Origin: Kryptolebias marmoratus | Lineage: Eukaryota > Chordata > Actinopteri > Cyprinodontiformes > Rivulidae | Assembly (NCBI RefSeq): GCF_001649575.2 | Contig: NC_051449.1 | Coordinates: 12,438,837-12,502,836 of the forward strand | Direction: 5' to 3' | DNA length: 64,000 nt | Part shown: positions 14,061-26,558 of the stretch, one piece after another | How positions within the stretch are numbered: position 1 is the stretch's first letter | Layout: each line of letters begins with the position of its first letter | Made by a program: the position numbers and the translations under genes | Notes under the pieces: model-generated | What the model saw: only the letters and a program-made list of their open reading frames with translations | Database searches by the model: none | What the model was told of the DNA's origin: nothing

Positions 14061-17000
14061 CATAAAATATGGTGAGCAATATGCATTTTTCCATGGAATG
14101 CTAGGTCTTAAATTTATTTTATTTATTTTTTTAATCATGTTCTCTTATTGCACCCCATGAAGCATCAGATGGAGATGTGTTTGCTTTTACAGACCTCGAG
14201 GTCTAAAAACCATCTGCTGCAGACTGCATCTTTGAAGAGAGCTAAGCAGTAGACTAGAGTTAAATAGACCATGATATGTCACATTTACAGCCACATAAAT
14301 AGCAATTTGGCAGGATTCAGCCATTCCTGCTAAAAACATCCTGTATTTTTACTGTTTAAAAGTGAACAAAAGTTATTTACATCATTTTACAGGCTGCAGT
14401 TGTTAAAAAACTGTCACCCCTTTAAATGGATCAAATTTGTTAGACACAAAGCAAAAGCCAGAAAAGAGTTAAACATTCCCAGCTTTTCAACCATTTTCTG
14501 AAACTATTTTTTTTATTCTTCTGACCACATGGCCATGCAGTGACATTGTACCATGTTTCCAGGCCCCGCACATCTGGCTGTATTTAGCAGGGTGTGGGCT
14601 AACTAGCGCCATGTGGCTAAGTGCAGGGTGTTACTGTTCCAGCCCAGTCAGGCTTGGCCCTTTTGAGTCCTGAAACTTTGGAAGAAGCACCAAATAAAGC
14701 CACAGATTAGAGGACTAGCCTGCTCACATACAGCTGGCTCAGGGCCTGAGAGTGCACTGAATAAGTATGCAAATGTGTGTTTATATGCACATTTGTAAGT
14801 TTAGAACTTGCTATGTCTCCTAAGTAATTGTAAAAGTTTTGTCGAAAGTAAAGTGTGTGCATTCTTTTGATTATACCTGTACTTGCTGTACTATTTTAAC
14901 CATCGATGCTAAACAAAACATGTAGGAAAACACTAAAATGCAACAAATTTGTTCAAGGAAAAGACAGAGTGGAAAAAAAAACTGTTAGTATAATTAAAAC
15001 AGAAAAAAATAGGAACATAAAGCAGGGATGAAGGTGAAAGAAAACAGCAGATGGTAGAAATGGACAGTTACAGGCAGATGAGCATGGAAGAAATAAACAG
15101 AAATAGAAATGGAAAGTCAGAGGGAAAAAGTCAAGGAGGACACAGAGAGTGATGGTACCAGAGGGAGTTGGGTGTTAGATGGCAGCCAGGTGTGTTAGAC
15201 AGGCGAAGCCCTAAACCTGACAGGTGGTGTTTGGCCTGATAGTGCCATCACTGACATCTGGATATGTGTGTGAACACTTTGTGTGCGTGCGTAGGAGGGG
15301 ATATGTTCTTTTGTATTGCTTCTGCATTATTCAAACTCATTTCACTTTGTGTGAAATGACATATATTTGCTCTTTCTATGTTCAGAGAGAAAACCGCATC
15401 AGCAAAACCTGTGCTTGACTACATGTCACTTTTGGCTATTAGGTACATTTGCATGGCATAACCCAGCATAATTGTGCAGAGATCGGCAAAGACCTGTTTA
15501 GATCCTATTGCAAGTTTAACTTGTGGACAAAGAAAGTGAAATTGTTACAAAACTTTTCTGTACACAGATCAGCCATAAAATATGAGCAAAATCCTTATAT
15601 ACAGTCCATAGTTGCACAAAATGATTCTTTATTACTTTGAAAATGGTTGTTTTATCTAAATGTAGCCCAGTAATTTTTACCTCCAAATAACTAAATTATT
15701 CCTTACTGTGGCACCTTCTACCTTTGTGTAATACTCAAACAATTTTATCCACTCCCATCTCCTTCCTCCCGAATTCTAATATTCTGCTTTCAGGGTCACC
15801 TCTAATAATGTTATGAGAGACAAGGACATCTGCTACCACTGTGGTGCTTGATTGTCTCATTTTATCTGCATGCAAATCATGTCTGTGGGGACATGGAGTA
15901 CACTGGCCTAATTGTGCCAAATACACAATTCAGTACATGACTGATGGCTTCGTCGGAAAATGAAGTGAAAGTATGACAAAGTTAGACTCGTAAAAGAGAC
16001 ATATACCGTCTGAGAAATAGTGGAAGTGTAGCAAGCCAAAGAAAACGAATTCAGACAGAAGAAGAAAAAAAAAGACCAAAATGATAGTGAGGGGAAGGAA
16101 TGGTTTGAGTTTTGGGAGAAACAAGTAAAGGAAAAATAGCTGAAAAAGAGAACCAGATGGATAAAAGAAGAAACAGACATGGGTAAATGGTGTATAATGT
16201 TAGCCAGAGGATGTTTGAAAAGGAACAAAGAAAAAGTCAAATGAAAAGTTTCCAGAGCCTGTTGAAAACTGGATTCAGTGAGTGGTGTGTTGACTTGTTT
16301 AACATAAGACACCTTTTAATGAAAACTAATTTTTTTACTAAGATTGTTGCGGTGCTCCTTGGGCACAGTATGTCTGTGATGTGGTGTCTTCAATACAGTC
16401 ACACTCAGAGAAGTCTAATGGCTCCCAGATAACCATTTACTCAGGATGTTGTTTTTGGTTTTTGCCTGTTGTACTTTTTTATTATTTTTTTTTTTGTATT
16501 GAGAAACAAGGCAAAAAAAGGAAAAGGGAAACGAAGGGATTTAACTTTTAATTTAGACATGTTCACTGTTCAGTCATATTTATATTGTTAATGAAACTCT
16601 TTCACTTCATCTCTCTCATTTCTCTTGGCTCAACCCTCAATATTTAATGTTTGTTTCCCTTCATTGCCCCAAAAGTCATCATGCCAATGGGATTATTCAA
16701 CAAGTGGAGAGACAGAACTGAAACAGTCATATGAGCATATTATAATGGCTATCCCTGCACCACCTTTTTCCTCTACTCACATTCATTGCACTACTGAATT
16801 AATATATAAATATTTTAACCTTACTCATTTTTTGAAGCAAAAGTATTTGGCCAAAACTCAGCTGATCTATCAACTTTCACTGCTACACCTTAAGAGCTTT
16901 CTATAAGAGTATTTTAAAGTTTAGTTTTCAACTCTGACATTTTATTTTGATTTTTTTTTTCTTTGTGGTTGCAACAGCCTCATAATTCAAAGTAGAGTTA

Positions 17001-19474
17001 TTTCCATAACTTAGATCAAGTAACTCAAGAAGTATTTTTAGCATTTTGGAATATTCCCAACCAAGCAAACATTTCAGCTATCTTAAAGAGACCAGACTAG
17101 AAAGAGCAGTGAGAGCAGACGAGTCATTAAATAATCATTTTGTTTCCTTTGTCGGCCATCTTTGATTATAATCACAGCAATTTGTGAACATTTTGTTTTA
17201 AGTCTAGTGGTTTAATACTGATAAATATTTATCAGTATCAAAATCATCAATGAAATTCTAACCAACCCAGTGTACAAATATGTGGCTCAAGCTTCATTCG
17301 GTACTTATCTTCATGTGGGAAAGTACCACATAATCACTTAGAACAATTGGCAGCTGGAAAAGCATCTATGGCACTTCAGTCTTGCAGAGACTCTCTTGCC
17401 AATAACACAAACCACAGGACAGAGTTCAGGGACGACTGAAGCTAGAAAGACTCCAACGGAAACAAGTCAGGAAAGTTAAAGGCTGTCATTTAAAGCTTAG
17501 TATTGGTTTAGAAAAGTCTTGAAGGCAACAGAGGTCAACAGAAAATAAAAAAGTAAATTGACAGATAAATAAAAGTATTTTATGGGGAACAACTATCTGT
17601 GTACACTTGAATAAGAGTATTCATGTAAATGTATTTAGCCTAAAAGCAAGGGGACTAGAGAAGTTAAAATAAGATTCTGACATGTCAAGGTGGCCTGGAT
17701 GTGGAGCTCAAAGTGAGTTCAGATGAAATCATTAACTTTTCTTTTACCACAAGAAGAAAGTCATTAAGGCATGCATGGCTCACTTAGCTTCTTTTAGGTG
17801 TGTGTTTAAGCCACAGTGTAGTAATGGTGTGATGTAAGCATTTTCCTAAACCTACTGTCAATGTAAAGAACATTTTTCAGCTATTTCTGTAGCTCATGTA
17901 GGTGAGCTCTGTAGCAGTGTTGAACAGTACTAGAGGATCCAGTTCAAATGGCGCCACAAAATCAAAAAGAAAATCAAGCCTTTTTCTCCATCACTCCTCC
18001 AGATGGTTTATAAAGGCAGTGAAAAGGTGGAGGTTTAAAAAAAAAGAAAAGTAAAAGAAATAAACAAATGGAACAGCAAAAATGTGTGATTCCTGAGTTA
18101 AAGAAACAGCTCAAGAATAATAAAGGTCATTTTCACCCACAATACACTGACCTAATACACACAAAGGATATGTGTCATTTAGCTGACGGACAAAGCAGAA
18201 CTAGATAGATAGCCTGATACCATTTACTAAGATTTGCTCTTCACTCTTGATGATCCAATTTTGCTTAAAAATATGCCCCAAACAAATTACCACTATAAAT
18301 AGAAAAAAAAGAGATCATTTCACTTCTATGATTTGAATGGAGCTACTTCTGCTGAAGTCTGTTTGGCCTTGTCAGAGCCAATGTAGTTTGCCTTTCTGCC
18401 TGTTTGCCTGGAATTAAACATGGTGTCTATGTATGCATGTATGCTTCTGTCCTATAATGTCTTCATATGAATGTTGCTCTGAAGTTAGTGTCTCTCTGTA
18501 CAGATGCCTTCTGCTGACTTGTTGTTCACAGAAATGTGTCTTCATCCTCTCCTCCAGGCTGGTCCAAAACACGATTACAGACTGTTCACATGACAGAACA
18601 TCTAAGAAGGAAGGTGTCACACTGTAGCTGCTAAATAAACTGTAGACAGTTTACATACATACATATAGCTGCTGTGTGTTTGAAACAATTATAGCCGTGT
18701 CTGTGAAAAATGTGTGTCACATGTACATATATAGACTACACAAACCTATTAAGGTCAGTGCTTTACGTTTAGGTTAATGATTTTTTTTTTTTATTTTATG
18801 TTATGTATTTATTTTTTCTGTGTTTTTTCTTAATATTTGCAATAACTGTTAAAGCCTTTTAAAATAAAATGTTCTTTCATGCTTTTAAATCTTTATGTAA
18901 AGAGTCAGCCAACACTTTTAATGTAGGTGAACACATAGACAAGAACAACTTATTGCATACCATTACCCAAATCAAATAAAGACAAATAAATAACAGAAAA
19001 ATTATATAATCAATGGTTTTCTGTTAGTAAAATTAAACACCAATGCTCTTCACGGTAATAACAGTAATTTACAGCTGCAGCGAGTAAATGTTTTACCTGA
19101 GTAGAGGAGTGAAATGCCAGAGGAAAGTTTACCTGTGAAGCATGCTGGCTACTCTTTATTAATAAGAAGGGAAGCAAAACAGAGAACTACAGTAACCAAC
19201 AAGGCCAGTGCTTAGACTATGCGACTCAGATGGGTTAGTATGAGCTTAGCATATTAAACGATTATGTAACTCTGATGCTGAAATTGTCTTTAGGCTTTCT
19301 ATGCTGGGTGTGATAGTTTGACTTGACTTGATTTTCTCCAAGTGTTTGTCAATAATGAGACTAGTACATAAACAAAAGCTTCCATTTTTCTTCAAATCTG
19401 TGTAAGAATCAAGACAACTTTACAAAGGATGACCCCTGTGGGAAGCAAGCAGCTATCTCCTTGTTCCTGTGTTC

Positions 19475-19830
19475 ATTTATCTGTACCAAAGTATCTCATG
19501 AATTGCTGGATGGATTTTATTGAAAATTTCAGAAAATAATCAATGGTAATCAATCTACAGTTGATTAACTTCTGGAGTCAATTTGATTCAAGATGATCGC
19601 CACAGCAAAGCAATCTTAGCAAACATACAAAAAATGGTAATAAAACAGTCATTATTTTTACAGATATTGAGCTCTAATCTGGTGTGGCAGTATTTCAGGA
19701 TCATCCCCAAAACATACTTCAAGCACAATACACTGCACATCATCTCTTCTTAATACCTTGGCATTAACTTTTGGAGTTAGCCCTGTTTGTCTGTTAGCAA
19801 AATATATCATGAGCAACAATGTACGTAATG
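19475..19830 (+). repeat. 300-bp repeat family, copy B (one unit plus start of a second)
   Basis: The head TTTATCTGTACCAAAGTATC at 19475 and a second head TGTTTGTCTGTTAGCAAAAT at about 19784 are about 309 bp apart, so this is just over one unit of a tandem. Between them lie the shared blocks (tggattttattgaaa, gattaacttctggagtcaa, caagatgatcgccaca, tttacagatattgag). It ends about 155 bp before gpc1 exon 3. Confidence 0.8.
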
Positions 19831-19984
19831 TACAATATATCAGCTTTACATTTACTGACAGTACCCCACAAAGTTCACATGTAGAACAAATCAATTAAAG
19901 AATACTTGTGGGTTCTGGCATGTGACATAGTTAAATGCACTTTCCATGGTTTTAAACAGAACATTTTTTTTCTTTGTTTTTCAG

Positions 19985-20218
19985 GCTACGCACTTGAGCT
20001 GCTGAACTACTCCATGAGTAGCCTTCACGAAACTTTCATTTCAACATGGGGCTCTGTGTACTTCGAGAGTTCCCAGGTTTTCTCCGACCTGTACCAGGAT
20101 TTGACAGATTACTACAAAGGTTCTGCTACCAATGTCAACTTGGAAGAGGTGCTCAATGAATTCTGGACCAAGCTGATGGAGAAGCTATTTTACATGGCAA
20201 ACAAGCAGAATTCAATAG
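19985..20218 (+). CDS. gpc1: Glypican-1, coding exon 3
   Basis: The acceptor is tttttcag|GC and the donor is ATAG|gtatgc, with phase 1 on both sides. The 78 codons encode helical core-domain sequence: GYALELLNYSMSSLHETF, then YFESSQVFSDLYQDLTDYYK, then NLEEVLNEFWTKLMEKLF. The pattern F-x-DLY-x2-L-x2-YY...NLEE-x-L-x-EFW is characteristic of glypicans. The exon has no cysteine, as expected for this stretch. The NYS sequon sits where human glypican-1 has its second N-glycan (LNDS, from memory). The exon ends just before the EDYLDC block, which starts the next exon. Confidence 0.96.
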
Positions 20219-21556
20219 GTATGCTTCTGCAATATCAAGTTATGAATACAAGTTAAAATGTGCTTAGCGAATTTCATACAAAACTGCCAATTTATCGCAC
20301 CCCATTTTCAAACAATTCAGTTTGACTTTTCCCTATACTCTAATAGATTTTCACTTGGGATGACATTTAATGCTCCCATAGCAATCACTGAAAAACTACA
20401 TGTCTGACAGAATTTATTGTCATTTTAAGTCTATGTTTTGCCATGACATCATGCTTGTTTCCCCAGGTTTTAGGAGTAAAACAATGCAAAGTAGAAAAAA
20501 AATCTGCTTTTTTCTCAATTTGTAATTTAGTTCAGTTGCCTCAGGGGAGCACAGAAATAAACCAGACATTCTTTATTTAAAATATCCCTGTTTCATTGCA
20601 CAGCTTGACAACACTTCACAACAACATGGTAACAGTAACTCCCCCGTGGCTCTGATGGGCTGATCACAACTATCCCACTGTGCTCACTGGATTAACATTG
20701 GATTAATTGGGTTTTCATTTTTTTTAAACTGCTTTTCTTATGCGTCACCAATCAATCAATCAATCAAATTTTATTTGTATAGCACATTTCAGCAGCAAGG
20801 CATTTCAAGGTGCTTTACATAATTAAAAAAACAAAATAAAAACAGCATGTGACAATGAATAAACTGTAAGAAAGAGACAAACATCAAAACCTCGCACTCT
20901 AACCCTAATTTAGCCATAAGCAACTCTAAACAGGTGGGTTTTAAGTTGAGATTTAAAGGCACCCAGTGTTTCAGCTGTTTTACAGTTTTCTGGAAGTTTG
21001 TTCCAAATTTGTGGTGCATAGAAACTGAAAGCTGCTTCTCCTCGTTTGGTTCTGGTTCTGGGGATGCAGAACAGTCCAGAACCAGAAGATCTGAGGGGTC
21101 TAGACGGTTGGTACAGCGATAACAGATCTTTAATGTATTGTGGTGCTAAACCGTTCAGTGATTTATAAACTAACAACAGTATTTTAAAGTCTATTCTTTG
21201 AGCTACAGGGAGCCAGTGTAGGGACTTTAAAACTGGTGTTATGTGCTCAATCTTCCTGGTTTTAGTGAGAACACGAGCAGCAGCGTTATGGATCAGCTGC
21301 AGCTGTTTGATTGATTTATTGCAAAACAAGTAAATCAATAAGTTTGGTGGAGTGGACCTATACAAGTTGGGTTCGTAAGTGAGATGAAGCAGTTAAGCAT
21401 GTCTCTCCTCTAAGTCTGTGGCCATGTCTCTGAAGTGCTTTAAAAAAAAGTGATTATTATTTATATCACGTTCAATCAAAGCATACATTTTATTAGCTTT
21501 ATTTGAGTTTTCTTACAAAAATGCAATCTCTTAATAAATGTGTCTGCTAATTGCAG
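20219..21556 (+). other. gpc1: gpc1 intron 3 with LINE insertion
   Basis: A 1,338-bp phase 1 intron of which about half is an antisense LINE 3' end (20749-21365). The remainder is AT-rich and shows nothing supportable. Confidence 0.9.
20749..21365 (-). mobile_element. 5'-truncated L2/CR1-like LINE, 3' end
   Basis: On the minus strand an open frame of 151 residues (20910-21365) encodes the C-terminal end of a non-LTR retrotransposon reverse transcriptase polyprotein. Recognisable blocks are LQLIHNAAARVLTKTRK, HITPVLKSLHWLPVAQRIDF, LVYKSLNGLAPQYI and a final FKSQLKTHLF. After the stop comes a short 3' UTR with the fish L2-type end TGTAAAGCACCTTGAAATGC, then ...ACAAATAAAATTTGATTGAT, finishing in a TGAT/ATTG tail (seen as CAATCAATCAAT on the + strand at 20749). 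The catalytic reverse transcriptase and endonuclease parts are absent, so the copy is dead on arrival. The open frame shows no stop in this stretch, suggesting a fairly recent insertion. Confidence 0.92.
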
Positions 21557-21720
21557 GTGAGGACTACCTGGATTGTGTATCAAAGCAAATAGAAACTCTA
21601 CGACCTTTTGGAGACACGCCCCATAAAATGACGACACAGGTCACGCATACGTTTGTGGCGGCACGTTCGTTTCTTCAGGGACTGTTGATCAGTGAAGACG
21701 TGGTGCGCAAAGTGTCCCAG
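21557..21720 (+). CDS. gpc1: Glypican-1, coding exon 4
   Basis: The acceptor is ttgcag|GT (completing a glycine codon) and the donor is CAG|gtaagc. It enters in phase 1 and leaves in phase 0, giving 54 codons. The sequence begins EDYLDCVSKQIETLRPFGDT and ends with FVAARSFLQGLLISEDVVRK plus VSQ, the conserved glypican block with a single cysteine (YLDC) and the (F/L)VAAR-x-F-x-QGL motif. Close to human glypican-1 (DDYLDCLGKQ...VAARSFVQGL, from memory). Confidence 0.96.
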
Positions 21721-24700
21721 GTAAGCTCTCACTTTCTACCCCAACTGATATTTTGTTCTTATCACTTTAAAATTTAAACTTGTTTTCCTGAATTGGGTTT
21801 ACTGTTTCTGACAGAAAGATTCAAATTTCTCTAACGCTTGTCTTTTATTTCTTGCTTTCTTCTGGTATCCAATTTACTGCAGTGCTAATAGTCTGTGCAT
21901 CTTTGATATTTTCAGTAATATTACTGTGCTGAAGGGTATGCATTTTCTCTCCTCACTGATCAACATCTCCCTTTGATATAAACATTTAAGCACACACACA
22001 CACATTCACACAGATCTGTTTTTACCACTCCACGTGCGCAGCATAAAGCAGTGGCAGATTAATGCTGGTAGAAGTGAGAAGCTCTATAAAGCATGGCCTG
22101 TGGTGTGAACAATCAGCCCCTGCAACAACAGTTAATGTCAACTCCCAGCTGAAAAATGCCTCCTCAGGCTGCAGGAAAGTTATTATGTCCCAAGAGAAAT
22201 GGTTCCTTCTGTACATAAGACAAGAATGAGGTTAAGATTCGTTGCAAGACTGAGAAATTGTTTCGGGGAGGGGTCCGACTTTGATGCCCCATAAAATTAT
22301 CACTTGTCTGACACTGTGCCAAGAGAGCAGTGAAAACACAAACTCCATGAGAAATATATACATATTTAGTACAGCTATGTTGCCTCAAAATAGTTAAATA
22401 TCACATGGTTTTGATGTATGTAGTTGTATGACAAATACTGGACAGAAATATTCAAACTTTTATTTAAAATTATGTAAAAAAAAAAGCATTTGCATAATTT
22501 TCTTCCTTATGCATCAATATATGTAGCCATTCAACCATCTGATCGACTGCAAGGTCTGTATGATGGATATTTTGTCATCTGTTCCAGTCTGCCAGGGCCA
22601 ACCAGGTCCTTCTGTAGATGATAACATACAAATAGGTGGAATGCCTTTTTTTTTTGACAAATGAGACTTAGATATTTTGAAGGTAAAAACAAAAACAGCA
22701 TTTAAAGAATAGTCAGAGTTGTGTGTGCTCCAAATGTTTTAAGCAAAGATGACCAAAATGCTAATGGTATTTTTTTTATTACACATGTTAAAATAAGAGC
22801 ATGTTGTTAAAGTTGAGGACGTGGTTTCTTGTGAGGATTTATTGGAAAAATAAAGCCAACGATTGAGTGGTTCATGCCAAAAGTGAGACAGAAAAGTAGA
22901 TCTGAGCCAGAACTTGCAGTCTCTCTTTCCAATGCAGCATTCATTTCTTCCTTGTTTTGCTCAAGGCTTTGCCAGTCAGTATGTCCTGAACTGTTTCTGG
23001 ACTGCTTTATTCCCTCAGGAAAGGAAATAGAGGAAGTAGGCCACGAGCCGCATAGCTCATTCTAAAGGCAAGAAGCCTAGATCGTCTCGCCCTGTAACTC
23101 AACAGGAAGAGGAAGCTTATTCATTCTTACTAATTACAGAAGGAAGACAAGCAGAAAGTCTGAGAGAGAGAGATAGATAGAGCTATGATTTCTTCAGAAG
23201 GTACAGACAGGTGCGGAGAGAATGGTGTAAAGGTGAAAAAAGAACATGTAAGAAGCATAGGTCTGAAAAAAAAACATTGAAGAATTATACTCAAACAAAT
23301 CACAGGATAATTTCGGTTAGTATCTGCTGAAAACTCATATTAGGATAATTCAAATAAGGTCCGTTTGTGTATGTATTTGTGTGTATGTATACGACACATA
23401 TAAAGGAATTTGCTATAGTAAATATCTGAAACTCCCTATGCCTTTGGCTATTTAATGACACTTTTAATATAAATGTAGCCTGTGAGAGCTCAAAAACTGA
23501 GACTAAAAAGTTAAATCTTTGGGTCTATGAGAAAGAGATGCCTAAAAAATTGCTTTAACTTTTCCTTTAGGCTGAAGTGAGATTTAAAGAACTGCAACAA
23601 CATAAAACACCTGTTTTTCCTACCAACTCAAATAAATGAGTACTTTACAAAATAGATATCATAATCTTAATGTGAGTAACTGAATTTTATTTCAAGTTTT
23701 AGTTTACATTTAGTAAGGGTGAATATGAAAACGTGAATGAAAGTTGTGGAAAAAAAAAGACTTGTCACCAGCTAAGCTAAAAAAAAAAAGAGTAAATTTA
23801 TGTGATTGAGTGGCACCTTTCCAGATTTGTTCTAATATCACAAATAACACCAGGAACAAAAGTTATTCTGAAAATCTTTCTTTGTTTGTTTCTCTTCTGA
23901 AGGTCTATCAAAGCTCTCCTTAAAGTTTGTTTCTATTTAGGACAACTTTTTTTTCTACTTAAGACAGCACAAGCAATGTAGACTATATCACCACCATGTG
24001 ACAACACTAAACACACAACTTTATTCAGTTCAAGTCAAGTGTGCCCAGTCGATGGTACATGGGTGTCGCTAGTGTTTTTCTCTCATCTTAATGTGTTCCT
24101 TTGGTTATATTAAAAAGATTTTCAACAGATAGATTTAAAGGCACCAGTTCATTTCATTGAGGGTGATCCCAATCCACAACAAACTTTAATTGGTGTTTCC
24201 TTTTCCCATTCAGATCATGTAACAAGAAACTGATTGCTGGTTGTATGTTCTTAAAAAAGAATTTCATTAATGTTACCTAGGGTTTTTCAAGGCTTTATCG
24301 CACCATCGTCTCTCTCAGTCTCAGCCTATCTCCCAACTGTACACTCCTTTTTTTCCACTCTTTTCCTCAACAAAAAAGCAATCATCTGACTCATCCCTAC
24401 CTAATGAGTGTTACTGCACGGACTGAGGGAGTAGAGAAAGGAAGTGAAGGCATGAGCATCTGACTCTTGTGTCGTGACTTGAGATGAAACTTGCGAATGT
24501 GATCATTTATTTTCTTTGTCGTTTGCCTCACTTCATTCTGCCCTTTTCTTTCAAAACTGACCAAACATATTATTATTTTTTTGGATGAAGGAATTTACTA
24601 ATTTGACTTAACACTGTATTTTTAGAGACGTACACTAAAATGGCACACTATTTAGCATACAAATCGATTTTTCACAAGTTGACTTCAGACTTCTGTCAGT

Positions 24701-25460
24701 CACTGACAGGCTTGCACAGTGTTCAAAGTATCTCTGGCTTGTTTTCCTATTATATCACTATTGTTGCCCTTTTTCACTGTATATTGTTTTAACTGCAACT
24801 TTGTTGTTTGAGGAGGAGTTTTCAGGAAAAGCATCAAGCTGGCCCAGATGTCAGCTTAGAAGAGCTTTGTATGCGTAGCTGGGCTTGTTCCATCTCTCTC
24901 CCTCTTTCTACAGACACACACCCCATACTTCTTGAGGTTTTGTATGCATAGCTGTACTCTCTTGTGAACACAGCTTACTGGTATTAACCCAGTTTCACTT
25001 TTCACGCACGAAGGCCTTTTTTTCCCTTTGGGAACAGCTTGGAATAGGGAGAGAAATGGAAGAAATGAGAAGAACCGAGGTGACTTAGAATATTCATATC
25101 AATGTCTGAATCTTTTCATCACATGTGAAATAAAAAGTAAATTTTCCCTTAGTGGTTTCCAAGGAAACTGTGCTATAAGAAAGTATGGTGAAAACCAAAA
25201 GGTCAGCATGGGAGGTGACCTCCCACTGTTTTGTGGGTGTTATCACTTCAGCTGAGAAATATAGCTTTTCAAACTGAAGACTTTCGTAAAATGTCTCTCA
25301 TACAATATGACTTGAAACAAACGAAGTGATCAAATGTACAGTTTTAACAACTTTGTGCTTTGAGATTTGTTTGAAAGCTGCTTGACAGAACAGTTATTTT
25401 TGGTTGTTCTCCTTCCATGTAGCATACAGTAGGTTAACTTTTGCCTGTGCCTTACCCCAG
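21721..25460 (+). other. gpc1: gpc1 intron 4
   Basis: A 3.7-kb phase 0 intron. A short CA run lies at about 21991-22004 and a purine-rich, GAGA-containing stretch at about 23160-23230. No exon, RNA gene or clear transposon was recognised. Confidence 0.85.
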
Positions 25461-25626
25461 GTGCATCTGAGCAAGGACTGCATGAGATCTATCATGAAGA
25501 TGACCTACTGTCCCCATTGCCATGGCATGGTCTTTGCTCAGCCTTGTGCTAACTACTGCAGCAACGTCATTAAGGGCTGTCTAGCCAACCAAGCTGACCT
25601 CAACCCTGAGTGGACACGTCTAGCAG
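25461..25626 (+). CDS. gpc1: Glypican-1, coding exon 5 (glypican signature)
   Basis: The acceptor is taccccag|GTG and the donor is GCAG|gtcgag (a weaker donor), entering in phase 0 and leaving in phase 1. Bases 25509-25580 encode the diagnostic glypican cysteine pattern C-x2-C-x-G-M-x4-P-C-x2-Y-C-x2-V-x2-G-C without any deviation, followed by [12 protein letters not shown]. Six cysteines in this exon form the disulphide-rich part of the folded ectodomain. This exon is the strongest proof of family membership. Confidence 0.98.
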
Positions 25627-26433
25627 GTCGAGGCACACACATATTCACACATGGATCAAAGTGATTGTTTTATTTAATTGTTTGTTTGTTTAAGTGCAGT
25701 TTGTACTTATGAGCACTCAGGTTTTTATTTACGTGCAGTAAATATCGTCAGAGCAAACTTATCTTGGAGAATCCAGGAGAAGTTCTCATGAGGGAGTCAA
25801 ACTAACTGCTGCTTAAAGTGGGTGAATAGCTCAAATTCAGAACTTCCTATGCTGTTTGAGTGTATACTTTATTAAATATTTTACACACAAATGCTTTTGT
25901 ATATATAAAAATGTTTGAATTTTTGCTCTCAAACAATCTTTGTTTTGCTATCCAAACTGTGGTGGCTGTCCCTAATCAACAGTTCCTTCTCTGTATAATC
26001 TGGCTCATACATAGCTTATCTCCACAGAAAATGGCACATTGATGTTACCTTTTATGATTGTAAATCTACTGGAACTACTAGAAAGGTTTGGAGTTTGAGT
26101 TGTTCTTGACTGAGTCCTGCTCATTTTATCAGACTTAGCTTAACTGCCTCATCAGAGCTCTTCCCTGACACTTCAAACTGAGATTGCTCTGAGCACTGTC
26201 TATTGCAGTTAAGATAAGGAATGCTCTGATGTACTCCATACAACCCCGGTTCATTACAGTCCTGCTAACATACTGATCAGCTGTTGTTAATGGGTCATCA
26301 TGTTTGCTCAAAGCTTTCAACCCAACATGCAATGTTAAAAAGACCCTGCATCACTTTATAGATGCATATGTAAGTGTGCTTCGTATGAAATATTCCATGC
26401 CTGCTTCACCCTCACTGTGTTGTGCTTTTGTAG
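25627..26433 (+). other. gpc1: gpc1 intron 5
   Basis: An 807-bp phase 1 intron, AT-rich, with nothing else recognised. Confidence 0.88.
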
Positions 26434-26558
26434 ATTCAATGATAGAGTTGGCAAAGAGTTGCTTGGAAGACATGGATAGTGTGATCCTTTCCCTTCCGAA
26501 TCGCATATCAGAAGCAATGTTTACCATGATGGAGAACATTGGCAGCATCAACAATAAG
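26434..26558 (+). CDS. gpc1: Glypican-1, coding exon 6
   Basis: The acceptor is tttgtag|AT (completing Asp) and the donor is AATAAG|gtcaga, entering in phase 1 and leaving in phase 0. The exon encodes DSMIELAKSCLEDMDSVILS, then RISEAMFTMMENIGSINNK, matching the glypican helix I-(S/A)-EA-(I/M)-x-x-(M/L)-x-(E/D)-N. The cysteine in AKSCLED is unexpected: I recall no cysteine at this position in other glypicans. It may pair with the extra cysteine of exon 2 or stay free. Confidence 0.94.

Larger units (their letters stand above)
11735..19984 (+). other. gpc1: gpc1 intron 2
   Basis: An 8.25-kb phase 1 intron with a gtgagt donor and an acceptor ending in tttcag. No exon was recognised inside. It carries two copies of the 300-bp repeat family (13761-14060 and 19475-19830), an AAGCAAAC-type short tandem at about 12255-12285, and otherwise AT-rich unique-looking sequence. 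Confidence 0.85.

Noticed and set aside
15908..16312. Minus-strand frame of 134 codons in gpc1 intron 2
   Set aside because: Rich in Phe and Ser from a purine-rich + strand (gaaa/gaag runs). Low complexity, no domain.
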